From Nocardioides astragali (GTDB taxonomy: Bacteria > Actinomycetota > Actinomycetes > Propionibacteriales > Nocardioidaceae): 64,000 bases of DNA. A program made the position numbers and the translations under genes. The notes under the pieces were generated by a model, which worked only from the letters and a program-made list of their open reading frames with translations, had not been told where the DNA came from and did not search any database. This document shows positions 45,254 through 54,190 of the stretch, piece by piece. The stretch lies in the NCBI RefSeq assembly GCF_024436375.1, contig NZ_JAFMZM010000004.1, forward strand, positions 186,001-250,000. Reading direction: 5' to 3'. Within the stretch, counting starts at the first letter, position 1. Every line of letters begins with the position of its first letter.

Positions 45254-45739
45254 GTGCGTCGCGCTGTCTGCCCCGGGTCCTTCGACCCGGTGACCAACGG
45301 CCACCTCGACATCATCGAGCGCGCCGCCAGGCTCTTCGACGAGGTCGTCGTCGCCATCGGTGTCAACATGTCGAAGAACCGCCTCTTCACCCCCGACGAG
45401 CGCATCGCGATGCTCGACGAGGCGACGGCCGGCATCCCCAACGTCCGGGTCTCCGGGTTCGACGGCCTCATCGTCGAGTTCTGCCGCGAGCTCGACGCGG
45501 TCGCGATCGTCAAGGGCCTGCGTGGGGCGGGCGACTACGAGTACGAGCTCCCGATGGCCCAGATGAACTCGCACCTCACCCACGTCGAGACCGTCTTTTT
45601 GCCCGGTGCGGTGGGCAACGCGTTCGTCTCCTCCAGCCTGATCAAGGAGGTCGCGGCGCTCGGCGGCGACGTCCGCGGACTGGTCCCGGAGGCGGTCCAC
45701 GAGCAGCTCGTACGCCGCCTGGCCGAGCGCAGGACCTGA
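45254..45739 (+). CDS. coaD: Phosphopantetheine adenylyltransferase
   Basis: 161 aa, GTG start after AAGGGAG. Transfers AMP from ATP to 4'-phosphopantetheine in CoA synthesis. [16 protein letters not shown] (about residue 6) holds the HxGH-like T/HxxH nucleotide motif; [19 protein letters not shown] (about 88) and [16 protein letters not shown] (about 126) are family signatures. Normal length. Confidence 0.97.
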   Translation: MRRAVCPGSFDPVTNGHLDIIERAARLFDEVVVAIGVNMSKNRLFTPDERIAMLDEATAGIPNVRVSGFDGLIVEFCRELDAVAIVKGLRGAGDYEYELPMAQMNSHLTHVETVFLPGAVGNAFVSSSLIKEVAALGGDVRGLVPEAVHEQLVRRLAERRT

Positions 45740-45756
45740 CCCGCGGGTCACCCGTT

Positions 45757-45786
45757 TTGCCCCGTCGAGGGGGCGACGGATACGAT
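45757..45786 (+). promoter_or_regulatory. Promoter of the DUF177-rpmF operon
   Basis: TTGCCC (45757-45762), 18 bases, TACGAT (45781-45786). The start point would fall near 45793, giving a leader of about 30 bases before the GTG at 45825, with GGGAG inside it. Confidence 0.7.
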
Positions 45787-45824
45787 TCGGAGGTTGTGTT
45801 GGTGTCCAGATGTGGGAGTTCGAC

Positions 45825-46400
45825 GTGAACAGCCTGGACCCGAGGGCGCCGCTCGTGCTCGATACTCGCGAGCTCGGCCGCCGCCCGGGGTCCCAGCGTG
45901 AAGTCGAGCTCACAGTTCCGGCGCCGGCACAACTTGGCATCGAAGTCCTCTCTGTCCCCGAAGGATCGCCGGTCGAGCTCGACCTGCGGCTGGAGGCGGT
46001 CATGGAGGGTGTGTTGCTCACGGGCACGGCCACGGCCACGCTCGCGGGGGAGTGCGTGCGGTGCCTGGAGCCGATCGAGGACGAGATCCTCGCGCGGTTG
46101 CAGGAGCTGTACGTCTATCCCGACCAGCACGCCAAGGCCACGGAGCACGACGACCGTGACCTCGACGACGAGACCAGCCTGCTCGAGGACGACCTGCTCG
46201 ACCTCGAGCCCCTGCTGCGGGACGCGGTGGTGCTCGCACTGCCGTTCCAGCCGCTGTGCACCGACGATTGCCCCGGGTTGTGCACCGAGTGTGGTGCGCG
46301 GCTCGCGGACGACCCGGACCACACGCACGACGCACCGATCGACCCGCGGTGGGCAGGGCTGGAGAAGCTCCAGCAGGACGCCCAGGACCACCAGGACTGA
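45825..46400 (+). CDS. DUF177 family protein (YceD-like)
   Basis: 191 aa from GTG 45825, which has GGGAG 6 bases upstream and gives [19 protein letters not shown], the usual beginning of actinobacterial homologues; an in-frame ATG at 45810 would place the ribosome site inside the coding region. A C-terminal four-Cys cluster ([13 protein letters not shown]) and [12 protein letters not shown] suggest zinc binding. DUF177 proteins precede rpmF in most bacteria and are linked to 23S rRNA maturation and L32 supply; acidic centre ([10 protein letters not shown]). Confidence 0.9.
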   Translation: MNSLDPRAPLVLDTRELGRRPGSQREVELTVPAPAQLGIEVLSVPEGSPVELDLRLEAVMEGVLLTGTATATLAGECVRCLEPIEDEILARLQELYVYPDQHAKATEHDDRDLDDETSLLEDDLLDLEPLLRDAVVLALPFQPLCTDDCPGLCTECGARLADDPDHTHDAPIDPRWAGLEKLQQDAQDHQD

Positions 46401-46451
46401 CCGACCACCTCGCCGGGATCCCCCGGCTGAAGCAAGCAACAGGAGACCACC

Positions 46452-46637
46452 ATGGCTGTTCCGAAGCGGAAGATGTCGCGCAGCAACACGCGTCACCGCC
46501 GTTCGCAGTGGAAGGCCGTCGCGCCTGCCCTCGCGACGTGCGCCAACCCCGCCTGCGGTGCCAAGCACCTCCCGCACCGTGCGTGCGGCCAGTGCGGCCA
46601 GTACGGCGCCAAGGCCGACCGTCGCCAGGTCCTCTGA
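46452..46637 (+). CDS. rpmF: 50S ribosomal protein L32
   Basis: 61 aa. [22 protein letters not shown] is the conserved start; CANPACG and CGQCG supply four zinc-binding Cys. Begins 51 bases after the DUF177 gene, with AACAGGAGA as ribosome site. The rnc coding region begins at or inside its stop. Confidence 0.97.
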   Translation: MAVPKRKMSRSNTRHRRSQWKAVAPALATCANPACGAKHLPHRACGQCGQYGAKADRRQVL

Positions 46638-47443
46638 CCACCGACGAGCTCCGCACAGCGCTCGGTGATCCGGTCCTGGATCCCGGGCTGCTGCAGCGCG
46701 CCCTGACGCACCGCTCGTTCGCCTACGAGAACGGGCAGATCCCGACCAACGAGCGCCTGGAGTTCCTCGGTGACTCGGTGCTCGGGGTCGTGGTGACCGA
46801 GACGCTCTACCGCGAGCACCCGGACTTCTCCGAGGGGCGCCTGGCCAAGCTGCGCGCCGCGGTGGTCAACGCGCGCGCCCTGGCCGACGTGGCCCGTCAG
46901 ATCGACCTCGGCCGGCACATCATGCTCGGGCGCGGCGAGGAGACCACCGGCGGCCGGGACAAGGCCTCGATCCTCTCCGACACCGTCGAGGCGGTCATCG
47001 GCGCGATCCACCTCAGCGGCGGGATGAGCGAGGCCGCCAAGGTGATCCACCGGCTCTTCGACCCCGTGATGGAGGCCGCGGCGTCGATGGGCGCGGGCCT
47101 GGACTGGAAGACCTCCCTCCAGGAGCTCTCCGCCGACCTCGGGCTCGGCGTGCCCGAATACCTCATCGAGGACGACGGCCCCGACCACATGAAGACCTTC
47201 GTCGCCCGCGTGCGCGTCGGGGACCAGGTCCTCGGCAACGGCAACGGCCGTTCCAAGAAGGAAGCCGAGCAGGGCGCCGCGGAGACGGCCTACCGCGAGA
47301 TCCGGGCCGCGCACCCGTCGGCCTCGACCGACGTCGCCACTGCCGACGTCGCCACTGCCGACGTCGCCACTGCCGACGTTCCCACGGTGGCCGGCTCGCG
47401 TGTCGACGGCCACCCGGCCGACGTCCGCAGCCCCGACGCCTGA
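46634..47443 (+). CDS. rnc: Ribonuclease III, probable CTG start
   Basis: About 269 aa. Cleaves double-stranded rRNA precursors and structured mRNAs. Signature [12 protein letters not shown] (about residue 40), [13 protein letters not shown] (about 115) with the Mg-binding Glu and Asp, and a C-terminal dsRNA-binding domain ([14 protein letters not shown] ... [16 protein letters not shown]). The conserved N-terminus begins [12 protein letters not shown] immediately after the rpmF stop; no ATG/GTG/TTG is available there, and CTG 46634 overlaps that stop as CTGA. The nearest upstream GTG codons lie inside rpmF. After residue 225 is a disordered tail with three DVATA repeats. Confidence 0.93.
   Translation: MTTDELRTALGDPVLDPGLLQRALTHRSFAYENGQIPTNERLEFLGDSVLGVVVTETLYREHPDFSEGRLAKLRAAVVNARALADVARQIDLGRHIMLGRGEETTGGRDKASILSDTVEAVIGAIHLSGGMSEAAKVIHRLFDPVMEAAASMGAGLDWKTSLQELSADLGLGVPEYLIEDDGPDHMKTFVARVRVGDQVLGNGNGRSKKEAEQGAAETAYREIRAAHPSASTDVATADVATADVATADVPTVAGSRVDGHPADVRSPDA
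47330..47374 (+). repeat. Three perfect 15-bp tandem repeats in rnc
   Basis: GACGTCGCCACTGCC occurs three times without interruption, then a partial copy begins at 47375. Each unit encodes Asp-Val-Ala-Thr-Ala, in frame, near the C-terminus. Copy number may vary without frameshift. Confidence 0.9.
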
Positions 47444-47446
47444 CCC

Positions 47447-48322
47447 GTGCCCGAGCTCCCCGAGGTCGAGGTCGTCCGGGCCGGCCTCGAGCGCCACGTC
47501 CTCGGCAGCACCATCGAGGCCGTCGAGGTGCTGCACCCGCGACCGGTCCGCCGTGACCACCGCGGCTCGACGGGCTTCGTGGCCGCGCTCGTCGGCCAGC
47601 GCATCGACGCCGTGCGCCGGCGCGGCAAGTACTTCTGGCTCGCGCTGGCTCCCACTCCCGGACAGCAGAGCGGTGATGCCCTGCTGGGTCATCTCGGGAT
47701 GAGCGGGCAGATGCTGCTCGACGAGCCCGGCGCCCCGGACGAGCGACACCTGCGGGTGCGCTTCGGCCTCGTGGACGCATCCGGACGGCACCTCGAGATG
47801 CGCTTCGTCGACCAGCGGATGTTCGGCGGGCTGATCGTCTCGGCCGGGGGGGCCGAGCTGCCGACCGAGATCGTGCACATCGCCCGCGACCCGATCGACC
47901 CCGAGTTCGACGACATCGAGTTCGTGCGGCGGGCACGGCGGCGGACGTCCGGCATCAAGCGGCTCCTGCTCGACCAGGGACTGATCTCCGGGGTCGGCAA
48001 CATCTATGCCGACGAGGCGCTCTGGCGCGCCAGGCTCCACGGCGAGCGCCCGGGGGACCGCCTCACCGGCCCGGTCCTGCGCGAGCTGCTCGGCCACGTC
48101 CGCGCGGTGATGGGCGAGGCGCTGGCGCAGGGCGGCACCTCCTTCGACGCGCTCTACGTCAACGTCAACGGCGAGTCCGGCTACTTCGACCGCTCGCTCG
48201 ACGCCTACGGGCAGGAGGGCGAGCCGTGCCGCCGCTGCGGTACGCCGATCCGACGGGTCGCGTTCATGAACCGGTCGTCCTACTTCTGCCCGCGCTGCCA
48301 GCGACCGCCCCGGTCACGCTGA
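47447..48322 (+). CDS. mutM: Formamidopyrimidine-DNA glycosylase
   Basis: 291 aa, GTG start giving M-PELPEVE, whose Pro2 is the catalytic Schiff-base nucleophile after Met removal. Removes 8-oxoguanine and FaPy and nicks the strand. VRRRGKYFW (about residue 60), [16 protein letters not shown] (about 182) for H2TH, and a C-terminal zinc finger CRRCG ... CPRCQ (about 260-284) are complete. It starts 3 bases after the rnc stop. Confidence 0.96.
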   Translation: MPELPEVEVVRAGLERHVLGSTIEAVEVLHPRPVRRDHRGSTGFVAALVGQRIDAVRRRGKYFWLALAPTPGQQSGDALLGHLGMSGQMLLDEPGAPDERHLRVRFGLVDASGRHLEMRFVDQRMFGGLIVSAGGAELPTEIVHIARDPIDPEFDDIEFVRRARRRTSGIKRLLLDQGLISGVGNIYADEALWRARLHGERPGDRLTGPVLRELLGHVRAVMGEALAQGGTSFDALYVNVNGESGYFDRSLDAYGQEGEPCRRCGTPIRRVAFMNRSSYFCPRCQRPPRSR

Positions 48323-48336
48323 GGCACGTCCACGGA

Positions 48337-48365
48337 TTGACCCCGACCCGGAGGGGTGCGACTCT
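48337..48365 (+). promoter_or_regulatory. Promoter of the coiled-coil mini-protein gene
   Basis: TTGACC (48337-48342), 17 bases and GACTCT (48360-48365). The transcript would begin near 48372, with GGAAAGG ribosome site at 48405-48411 before the ATG at 48418. Confidence 0.55.
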
Positions 48366-48417
48366 TGGAGATGGCCGTTTCGCGGTCATCCCGTTTCCTT
48401 GTCTGGAAAGGCTCCCC

Positions 48418-48609
48418 ATGGCCAAGGCGCTGATGGGTCATGTGAACAGCGACGTACGAACCACCACGGTGCTCACCGTGGAGAACCGCCGTCTGAGGCG
48501 TCGGGTCGAGGACCTCGAGGCGCTGGTCCTGCGCCTCCAGGCCGAGAACGACCGCCTCGCAGCGGCGGCGCGTCACGAACGCCCCGCCGAGGACCTGCAA
48601 CCTGCCTGA
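48418..48609 (+). CDS. Small conserved leucine-zipper-like protein
   Basis: 63 aa. MAKALMGHV, then a heptad-rich helix (VENRRLRRRVEDLEALVLRL and AENDRLA), a single parallel coiled coil. It matches a family of short actinobacterial proteins of unknown function with this MAKALxG start. Its own promoter and ribosome site and normal codon use support it. No membrane segment. Confidence 0.82.
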   Translation: MAKALMGHVNSDVRTTTVLTVENRRLRRRVEDLEALVLRLQAENDRLAAAARHERPAEDLQPA

Positions 48610-48668
48610 CATCGCCGCCTGATATCCCGGTGCGCGCGCCGGCGGCAGCGACGTAGGCTCACCGACTT

Positions 48669-49952
48669 GTGAGCCCAACGAGTCGGTCGCAGAGCGACCT
48701 CCTCAGGAGGAGCCGCATCGTCGAGACCGTCTTCCCGGCGCGGCTCGGCACCGGGTTCCGCTGGCTGGTCGGGTCGTCGTGGGTGACCAACCTCGGTGAC
48801 GGGGTGCTCATGGGAGCCGGCCCGCTGCTCGTCGCGTCGCAGACCCGGAACCCGATCCTCGTCGCCGCGGCCATGGTGGCCCTCCAGGCGCCGTGGCTGC
48901 TCGTGGGGCTGTTCGCCGGCGCCCTGGCCGACCGCCTCGACCGGCGCCTGGTGATCATGACGGCCAACGCCGTGCGCGGGTTGGTCTTGGCGGGCCTCTG
49001 CGCCGTGATCGCGACCGGGCACGTCAACATCGCCCTCGTCCTCGTCGCCATGCTGACGCTGGGCACGGCGGAGACCTTCGTCGACGCCACGGCGGGGACG
49101 CTCACGCCGATGCTCGTCGAGAAGCGCGACCTGGGCATCGCGAACTCCCGCCTGATGGCCGGGATAATCACCGGCAACCAGCTGGTCGGCCCCGCTGTCG
49201 GAGCCCTGCTCTTCACCGTCGGGATGGTCTGGCCGTTCCTCGCGACCGCCGTCTGCATCGCTGTGGGCGTGGTCCTCGTGGCGCGGATCGGTACGCCGCC
49301 CGGTGCCGTCCGGCAGGCGGTCGACACCCACATCCGGCAGGACATCGCCGAGGGGGTGCGGTGGCTGATGGGCAACCCGCCCGTCCGCACCCTGGCGATC
49401 ATCATCGTGGTCTTCAACGTCACGTGGGCGGCGCCGTGGTCGGTCCTCGTGCTGTGGGCGCTCGAACGCGTCGGCATCGACGAGGGCGGCTTCGGCCTGC
49501 TCATCACGGCGTCCGCGCTGGGGGGCCTGTTGGGGACGTTCTCCTACGGACGGCTCGAGAAGATGGTGCCGCTGGCGACGCTGATGCGGATGGTGCTGCT
49601 GGCCGAGGTGCTGTTCCACCTGGCGATGGCACTGACGACGTCGCCGTGGACGGCGTACCCACTGATGTTCTTCTTCGGTGCGTACGCCTTCGTCTGGGGC
49701 ACCCTCTCGCAGGCCGTCCGCCAGCGGGCGGTCCCCAGCGAGCTGCAGGGACGCGTCGGCTCCGTCTACATGATCTGCGTGATGGGCGGCATGCTCATCG
49801 GCTCGGCTCTGGGCGGCGTGATCGCCGACCTGGGAGGACTCACCGCGCCGTGGTGGTTCGCCTTCGTCGGGGCGGGCGTGACGCTGGCGCTGGTGTGGCG
49901 CTCGCTCGGGCACATCGCCCACAACGACGAGGTCGCAGCCGCTCAGGCGTGA
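48669..49952 (+). CDS. MFS transporter, DHA/TMS5-like
   Basis: 427 aa with about twelve helices, GTG start. The A-motif between helices 2 and 3 reads GALADRLDRRLVIM. ANSRLMAGIITGNQLVGPAVG (about residue 158) is typical of MFS_3/enterobactin-exporter-like proteins. TAGGCT lies 9 bases before the start, so the leader is very short or absent. Substrate unknown; likely an exporter of small molecules or drugs. Confidence 0.85.
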   Translation: MSPTSRSQSDLLRRSRIVETVFPARLGTGFRWLVGSSWVTNLGDGVLMGAGPLLVASQTRNPILVAAAMVALQAPWLLVGLFAGALADRLDRRLVIMTANAVRGLVLAGLCAVIATGHVNIALVLVAMLTLGTAETFVDATAGTLTPMLVEKRDLGIANSRLMAGIITGNQLVGPAVGALLFTVGMVWPFLATAVCIAVGVVLVARIGTPPGAVRQAVDTHIRQDIAEGVRWLMGNPPVRTLAIIIVVFNVTWAAPWSVLVLWALERVGIDEGGFGLLITASALGGLLGTFSYGRLEKMVPLATLMRMVLLAEVLFHLAMALTTSPWTAYPLMFFFGAYAFVWGTLSQAVRQRAVPSELQGRVGSVYMICVMGGMLIGSALGGVIADLGGLTAPWWFAFVGAGVTLALVWRSLGHIAHNDEVAAAQA

Positions 49953-50007
49953 CGCCCCTCCGGGCCGGCGCCCTGTGGCCCCATCTCAGGCGTGCCACGA
50001 TGAGCCG

Positions 50008-51369
50008 GTGGAAGCACTCGCTGAGCTCGTCGAGTCCCTTCCGGCCGGGGTGGTGGCGACCGATCCAGCGACGACGGAGGGCTATCGGTTCGACTGGTCC
50101 CGGGACACCGGCGCCGGCACGCCGATCGCGGTGGTCCGGGCCGAGGACGCGAGCCAGGTGCAGATCGCGGTGCGCTGGGCGGCCAGGCACGGCGTGCCGG
50201 TCGTTCCCCGCGGGGCCGGGTCGGGCCTCTCGGGCGGAGCGAGCGCGGTGGACGGCGGCATCGTGCTCAGCCTCGAGCGGATGCGTGCGATCGAGATCGA
50301 CGGCGACTGCCAGGTCGCCGTGGTCGAGCCCGGCGCCTTCAACGCCGAGGTGAAGGCGGCTGCTCGCGAGCACGGCCTCTGGTATCCGCCGGACCCGTCG
50401 TCCTACGAGATCTGCTCCATCGGGGGCAACGTCGCCACCAACGCGGGCGGCCTCTGCTGCGTGAAGTACGGCGTGACCACCGACTACGTGCTCGGCCTCG
50501 ACGTGGTGCTCGCCGACGGCACGCTCGTCACCCTCGGCGGCAAGCGGATCAAGGACGTCGCCGGGCTCTCGCTGGTCAAGCTGTTCGTGGGCTCGGAGGG
50601 GACGCTGGGGATCGTGACCCGGGCGATCCTGCGGCTGGTCCCGCCGCCGCTCCCGCCGGCGACGCTGGTCGCGTCGTTCGCGTCCGTGGCCGACGCGGCC
50701 ACTGCCGTTGTCGCCGTACGCCGCACGCTGCGTCCCTCGATGATGGAGCTGATGGACCAGGCCTCGATCAACGCGGTCGAGGACTTCTCCCCGCGCGGCC
50801 TGGACCGGTCGGCCGGCGCCCTGCTGCTGGTGCAGTCCGACGCACCGGGCGACGCCCGCGTGGTGGAGATCGCCGCCGTGGAGGCGGCCTGCGAGGCGGC
50901 CGGGGCGATCGAGGTCGTGGTCACCGACGACCCCGAGGACGGGGAGATGTTCGTGTCGGCGCGGCGGGCGGCCTTCCCGGCCGTCGAGGCCAGGGGCGCC
51001 CTCCTGCTGGAGGACGTCGGGGCTCCCGTTCCGCTCCTGCCCGACCTGCTCGCAGCCGTGGCGGCGATCGCGGCCGAGCACGACGTGGAGATCCCGGTCG
51101 TCGCCCACGCCGGCGACGGCAACACCCACCCGATCATCGTCTACACCCCTGGTGACGCGGACTCCGAGCGTCGGGCCCGGGCGGCCTTCGACGACATCAT
51201 GCGCGCCGCCATCCGCCTCGGCGGCACGATCACCGGAGAACACGGCGTGGGCCGCACCAAGAAGGCGGCACTTCCCGACCAGCTCGGTGACGACGTGATG
51301 GCGTTGACCCGGAGGGTGAAGGACGCGCTCGACCCGGCGGGCATCCTCAACCCGGGGGCGATCCTGTGA
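50008..51369 (+). CDS. FAD-linked oxidase, glycolate/D-lactate dehydrogenase-like
   Basis: 453 aa from GTG 50008. PCMH-type FAD-binding domain: VVPRGAGSGLSGGA (about residue 65), PDPSSYEICSIGGNVATNAGG (about 128), VKLFVGSEGTLGIVT (about 190). C-terminal cap with VVAHAGDGNTHPII (about 363) and GGTITGEHGVGRTKK (about 409), the GlcD signatures. It would oxidise glycolate or D-lactate; partner Fe-S subunits are not present here. Followed closely by an aminotransferase that could use glyoxylate. CACGAT lies 6 bases before the start. Confidence 0.9.
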   Translation: MEALAELVESLPAGVVATDPATTEGYRFDWSRDTGAGTPIAVVRAEDASQVQIAVRWAARHGVPVVPRGAGSGLSGGASAVDGGIVLSLERMRAIEIDGDCQVAVVEPGAFNAEVKAAAREHGLWYPPDPSSYEICSIGGNVATNAGGLCCVKYGVTTDYVLGLDVVLADGTLVTLGGKRIKDVAGLSLVKLFVGSEGTLGIVTRAILRLVPPPLPPATLVASFASVADAATAVVAVRRTLRPSMMELMDQASINAVEDFSPRGLDRSAGALLLVQSDAPGDARVVEIAAVEAACEAAGAIEVVVTDDPEDGEMFVSARRAAFPAVEARGALLLEDVGAPVPLLPDLLAAVAAIAAEHDVEIPVVAHAGDGNTHPIIVYTPGDADSERRARAAFDDIMRAAIRLGGTITGEHGVGRTKKAALPDQLGDDVMALTRRVKDALDPAGILNPGAIL

Positions 51370-51390
51370 CCGGGCGCCGTGTCCGGGGTC

Positions 51391-51396
51391 TACGGT
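51391..51396 (+). promoter_or_regulatory. Leaderless-type -10 before the aminotransferase
   Basis: TACGGT is followed by exactly 7 bases and the ATG at 51404; no Shine-Dalgarno is present. Same geometry as the promoters at 37251-37268 and 58545. Confidence 0.6.
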
Positions 51397-51403
51397 CGGC
51401 ACC

Positions 51404-52516
51404 ATGATCCGCGAGCGCCACCTCTTCGGTCCCGGCCCGTCGAACCCCTACCCCGAGGCCACCCGGGCCCTGGCTGAGCCGCTGCTCGGCCACCTCGACC
51501 CGGAGTTCCTGCGGATCATGGACGAGACGTGCGAGATGCTGCGGACGGCCTGGGGCACGTCCAACGCCCGCACCCTCCCGCTGAGCGCCACCGGCTCGGC
51601 CGGCATGGAGGCGGCCTTCGTCAACACCGTCCACCCCGGCGACGTCGTCGTGGTCGCGGTCAACGGCCTCTTCGGCCAACGGATGACCGACGTGGCTGCC
51701 CGCTGCGGTGCCGAGGTGGTCTCCGTCGACCACGAGTGGGGCCAGCCGGTCGACGTCGACCGCGTCCTTGCCGCGCACCCGTCTCCGGCGATCGTCGCCG
51801 CTGTCCACGCCGAGACCTCGACGGGCGTGCGCTCCGACATCGCCGCGCTCGGCGCTGGCCTCCGTGCGCAGGGGGCTGACGCGCTGCTGCTCGTCGACGC
51901 GGTCACGTCGATCGCGGGCATCGAGCTGCGCGCCGACGACTGGGGCGTCGACATCGGCTACGCCGGGACCCAGAAGTGCCTGGGCGTCGCTCCCGGCCTG
52001 GCGCCGTTCACGATCAACGACCGTGCGTTCGCGCGTCGGGTGGAGAGGCCGCGCTCGTGGTACCTCGACCTCGGCATGCTCGGTGGCTACGCCGGCGAGG
52101 CCGGGGTGAAGGACGGCGGCGCGGGGCAGCGGACCTACCACCACACCGCGCCGACCGCGATGGTCGCCAGCCTCCACGCCGGCCTGACCCGCATCCTCGA
52201 CGAGGGCCTCGAGGCCGTGTGGGCACGGCACCAGGCCGCAGGCGACGCGCTCCAGTCCGGCCTGGAGGAGATGGGGCTCGAGCTGTTCGCCGCGCAGGGC
52301 CACCGGCTCCCGGAGCTGACCACCGTGAAGGTGCCCGACGGCGTCGACTCCGCCGCCGTGCGCCGCGAGCTGCTCGAGCGGCACGGCATCGAGATCGGCG
52401 CCGGCGCCGGGGCGTACGCCGCCAGCGTCTGGCGCATCGGCCTCATGGGTCGCAACGCTCGCCCCGACGCCGTGCTGCTGGTGCTCGCGGCCCTGCGCGA
52501 CGTCCTCGGTCGCTGA
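51404..52516 (+). CDS. Class V aminotransferase, alanine/serine--glyoxylate type
   Basis: 370 aa PLP enzyme. Start FGPGPSNPYPEATRAL is the family opening (HLxGPGP); the PLP Lys lies in DIGYAGTQKCLGVAPGLAPF (about residue 192), DAVTSIAGIELRAD holds the PLP Asp, and RTYHHTAPTAMVASLHAGL (about 244) follows. It would convert glyoxylate to glycine with alanine or serine as donor. With the FAD oxidase upstream this makes a glycolate-to-glycine route. Start supported by a leaderless -10. Confidence 0.9.
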   Translation: MIRERHLFGPGPSNPYPEATRALAEPLLGHLDPEFLRIMDETCEMLRTAWGTSNARTLPLSATGSAGMEAAFVNTVHPGDVVVVAVNGLFGQRMTDVAARCGAEVVSVDHEWGQPVDVDRVLAAHPSPAIVAAVHAETSTGVRSDIAALGAGLRAQGADALLLVDAVTSIAGIELRADDWGVDIGYAGTQKCLGVAPGLAPFTINDRAFARRVERPRSWYLDLGMLGGYAGEAGVKDGGAGQRTYHHTAPTAMVASLHAGLTRILDEGLEAVWARHQAAGDALQSGLEEMGLELFAAQGHRLPELTTVKVPDGVDSAAVRRELLERHGIEIGAGAGAYAASVWRIGLMGRNARPDAVLLVLAALRDVLGR

Positions 52517-52559
52517 CCGCGGCGACGTAACGAGGGCCGAGGCCGCTCGTTGGACGGGC

Positions 52560-54083
52560 ATGCGCCTTGCCACCCCCGCCCGCCTGGCCGCAGCCGGGCT
52601 CCTGACGCTCTCGATGGTCCTCGCCGGCGGAGCCGCGCACGCCCACGGCGACCGCGACCGTGCCGAGCGGATGTCCCAGATGTACGACGCCGGGCTCTCC
52701 GTGCCGTTCATCAGCTCGCCCAACGTGCGCCTCGCCGCCATGCGCCCGGGCAGCGCCGGCGTGTCCGGCTGCTTCCTGCACTCCGCGCCCTACTTCGTGA
52801 TGTCCGGGCTCGACGACGTCACGGTCTACGACATCAGCGACCCCGTGGCGCCCCGCGAGGTCGGCTCGATGCCGAGCGCGCAGTTCGAGAACGAGGCCAT
52901 GAACTGCGGGGAGCGCAAGGTCTCGCGCGAGCGCACCGAGCGGTTCGCGATGATCGGGGTCGACCTCTACCAGGCGTCGCCCGACGACCTCGAGCACGTC
53001 AACGACCCGGTGCGCGGCGACTACGAGCTCGTCATCGTCGACGTCACCGACCCGACCTCGCCGCACGTCCGCTCCAGGGTCAGCGCCACGACCAGCACGC
53101 ACACGGTGACGTGCATCGACGGCACCGACTGCCGCTACGCCTACTCCGCCGGGGACGACTCCGAGGTGCCGGGCCAGGGCAGCTTCTCGGTCTTCGACCT
53201 CACCGACCTCGACAACCCCGTGGAGGTCGACAGCGACGCGGCCACGGCGGGCATCCAGCCGTTCCGCTCCGACGCGGTGGGCTGGGGCGGGCACAAGTGG
53301 AACGTCGACGCGGCGGGGTACGCGACCCACACCGGTGCGGGGGGCTCGTACATCTACGACGTGCGCGACCCGCTGCACCCGGTCGAGGTGGCCAACACCG
53401 GCGCGGCCGGCGACTCGGCGCGCGAGGGGGCGGTCAACCACTACAACGACTTCATCCACCACAACAGCTTCCGGCCCAACGCGAAGGCCTTCCGCGCGGA
53501 GGCGCCGCCGTCGCTGGCCAACGGCAACATCCTGCTCGTCACCGAGGAGGACTACGAGGACCCGGACTGCTCGACCGCGGGCTCGTTCCAGACGTGGCAC
53601 GTCAAGCGCCTCGACGGCTCCGAGGGCTCGATCGTGCCGCTGGCCAAGCTCGAGCTCGCGGACCTCGGCACCTACCCCCTCCCAGTGGGCACCTTCTGCT
53701 CCGCGCACTGGTTCGACTACCACCCCAGCGGCGTCGTCGCGGTCGGCTTCTACGGCGGCGGCACGCAGCTCATCGACGTCACCGACCCCGCGCAGCCGGT
53801 GAGCCACGGGCACGCCTCGTGGGGCGCGTCGGAGGTGTGGGACTCGATGTGGGTCCCGGTCTACAACCGCAAGGGTGTCGCGACCTCCCAGCGCACCAAC
53901 CTGGTCTACTCGGTGGACCTCGTCCGCGGCCTCGACGTCTACGTCGTCGACGTGCCCGGGGACGGGCTCGGCACCCTGCCGTCGGTCGGGAGCACCGCGA
54001 GCGTGGCCTTCGCCCCCGTGCTGTTCGTCGGAGGCAGCTCCGTGGTCGCGTTGCTGGTGCATCGACGCCGCCGTCGCGCCTGA
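52560..54083 (+). CDS. Secreted LVIVD-repeat beta-propeller protein, membrane-anchored
   Basis: 507 aa. Signal peptide: ARLAAAGLLTLSMVLAGGAAHAH. The body has several LVIVD-type blades (VTVYDISDPVAPREVG, LVIVDVTDPTSPHVRS, VFDLTDLDNPVEV, YIYDVRDPLHPVEV, LIDVTDPAQPVSHG), which indicates a beta-propeller. Residues about 295-310 contain NHYNDFIHHNSFRPN, a His/Asp-rich cluster that may bind metal. The C-terminus has a hydrophobic helix (VAFAPVLFVGGSSVVALLV) followed by Arg residues, so it is tail-anchored with the propeller outside. Function unknown. Confidence 0.83.
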   Translation: MRLATPARLAAAGLLTLSMVLAGGAAHAHGDRDRAERMSQMYDAGLSVPFISSPNVRLAAMRPGSAGVSGCFLHSAPYFVMSGLDDVTVYDISDPVAPREVGSMPSAQFENEAMNCGERKVSRERTERFAMIGVDLYQASPDDLEHVNDPVRGDYELVIVDVTDPTSPHVRSRVSATTSTHTVTCIDGTDCRYAYSAGDDSEVPGQGSFSVFDLTDLDNPVEVDSDAATAGIQPFRSDAVGWGGHKWNVDAAGYATHTGAGGSYIYDVRDPLHPVEVANTGAAGDSAREGAVNHYNDFIHHNSFRPNAKAFRAEAPPSLANGNILLVTEEDYEDPDCSTAGSFQTWHVKRLDGSEGSIVPLAKLELADLGTYPLPVGTFCSAHWFDYHPSGVVAVGFYGGGTQLIDVTDPAQPVSHGHASWGASEVWDSMWVPVYNRKGVATSQRTNLVYSVDLVRGLDVYVVDVPGDGLGTLPSVGSTASVAFAPVLFVGGSSVVALLVHRRRRRA

Positions 54084-54106
54084 TCGGGACGCGCCCGCCC
54101 GACGGC

Positions 54107-54112
54107 TAGGGT
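54107..54112 (+). promoter_or_regulatory. Possible -10 of the smc operon
   Basis: TAGGGT in the 107-base gap before smc. The TTG start at 54191 has GGGAG 7 bases upstream (54179-54183). No convincing -35 was seen. Confidence 0.4.
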
Positions 54113-54190
54113 GAGCAGACCGAGCGCTTCCCCCGGTGTCTGAGAGGATGCCGCGTTCGCACCGACCGTCCGATCGCCGGGAGCAGCCCG

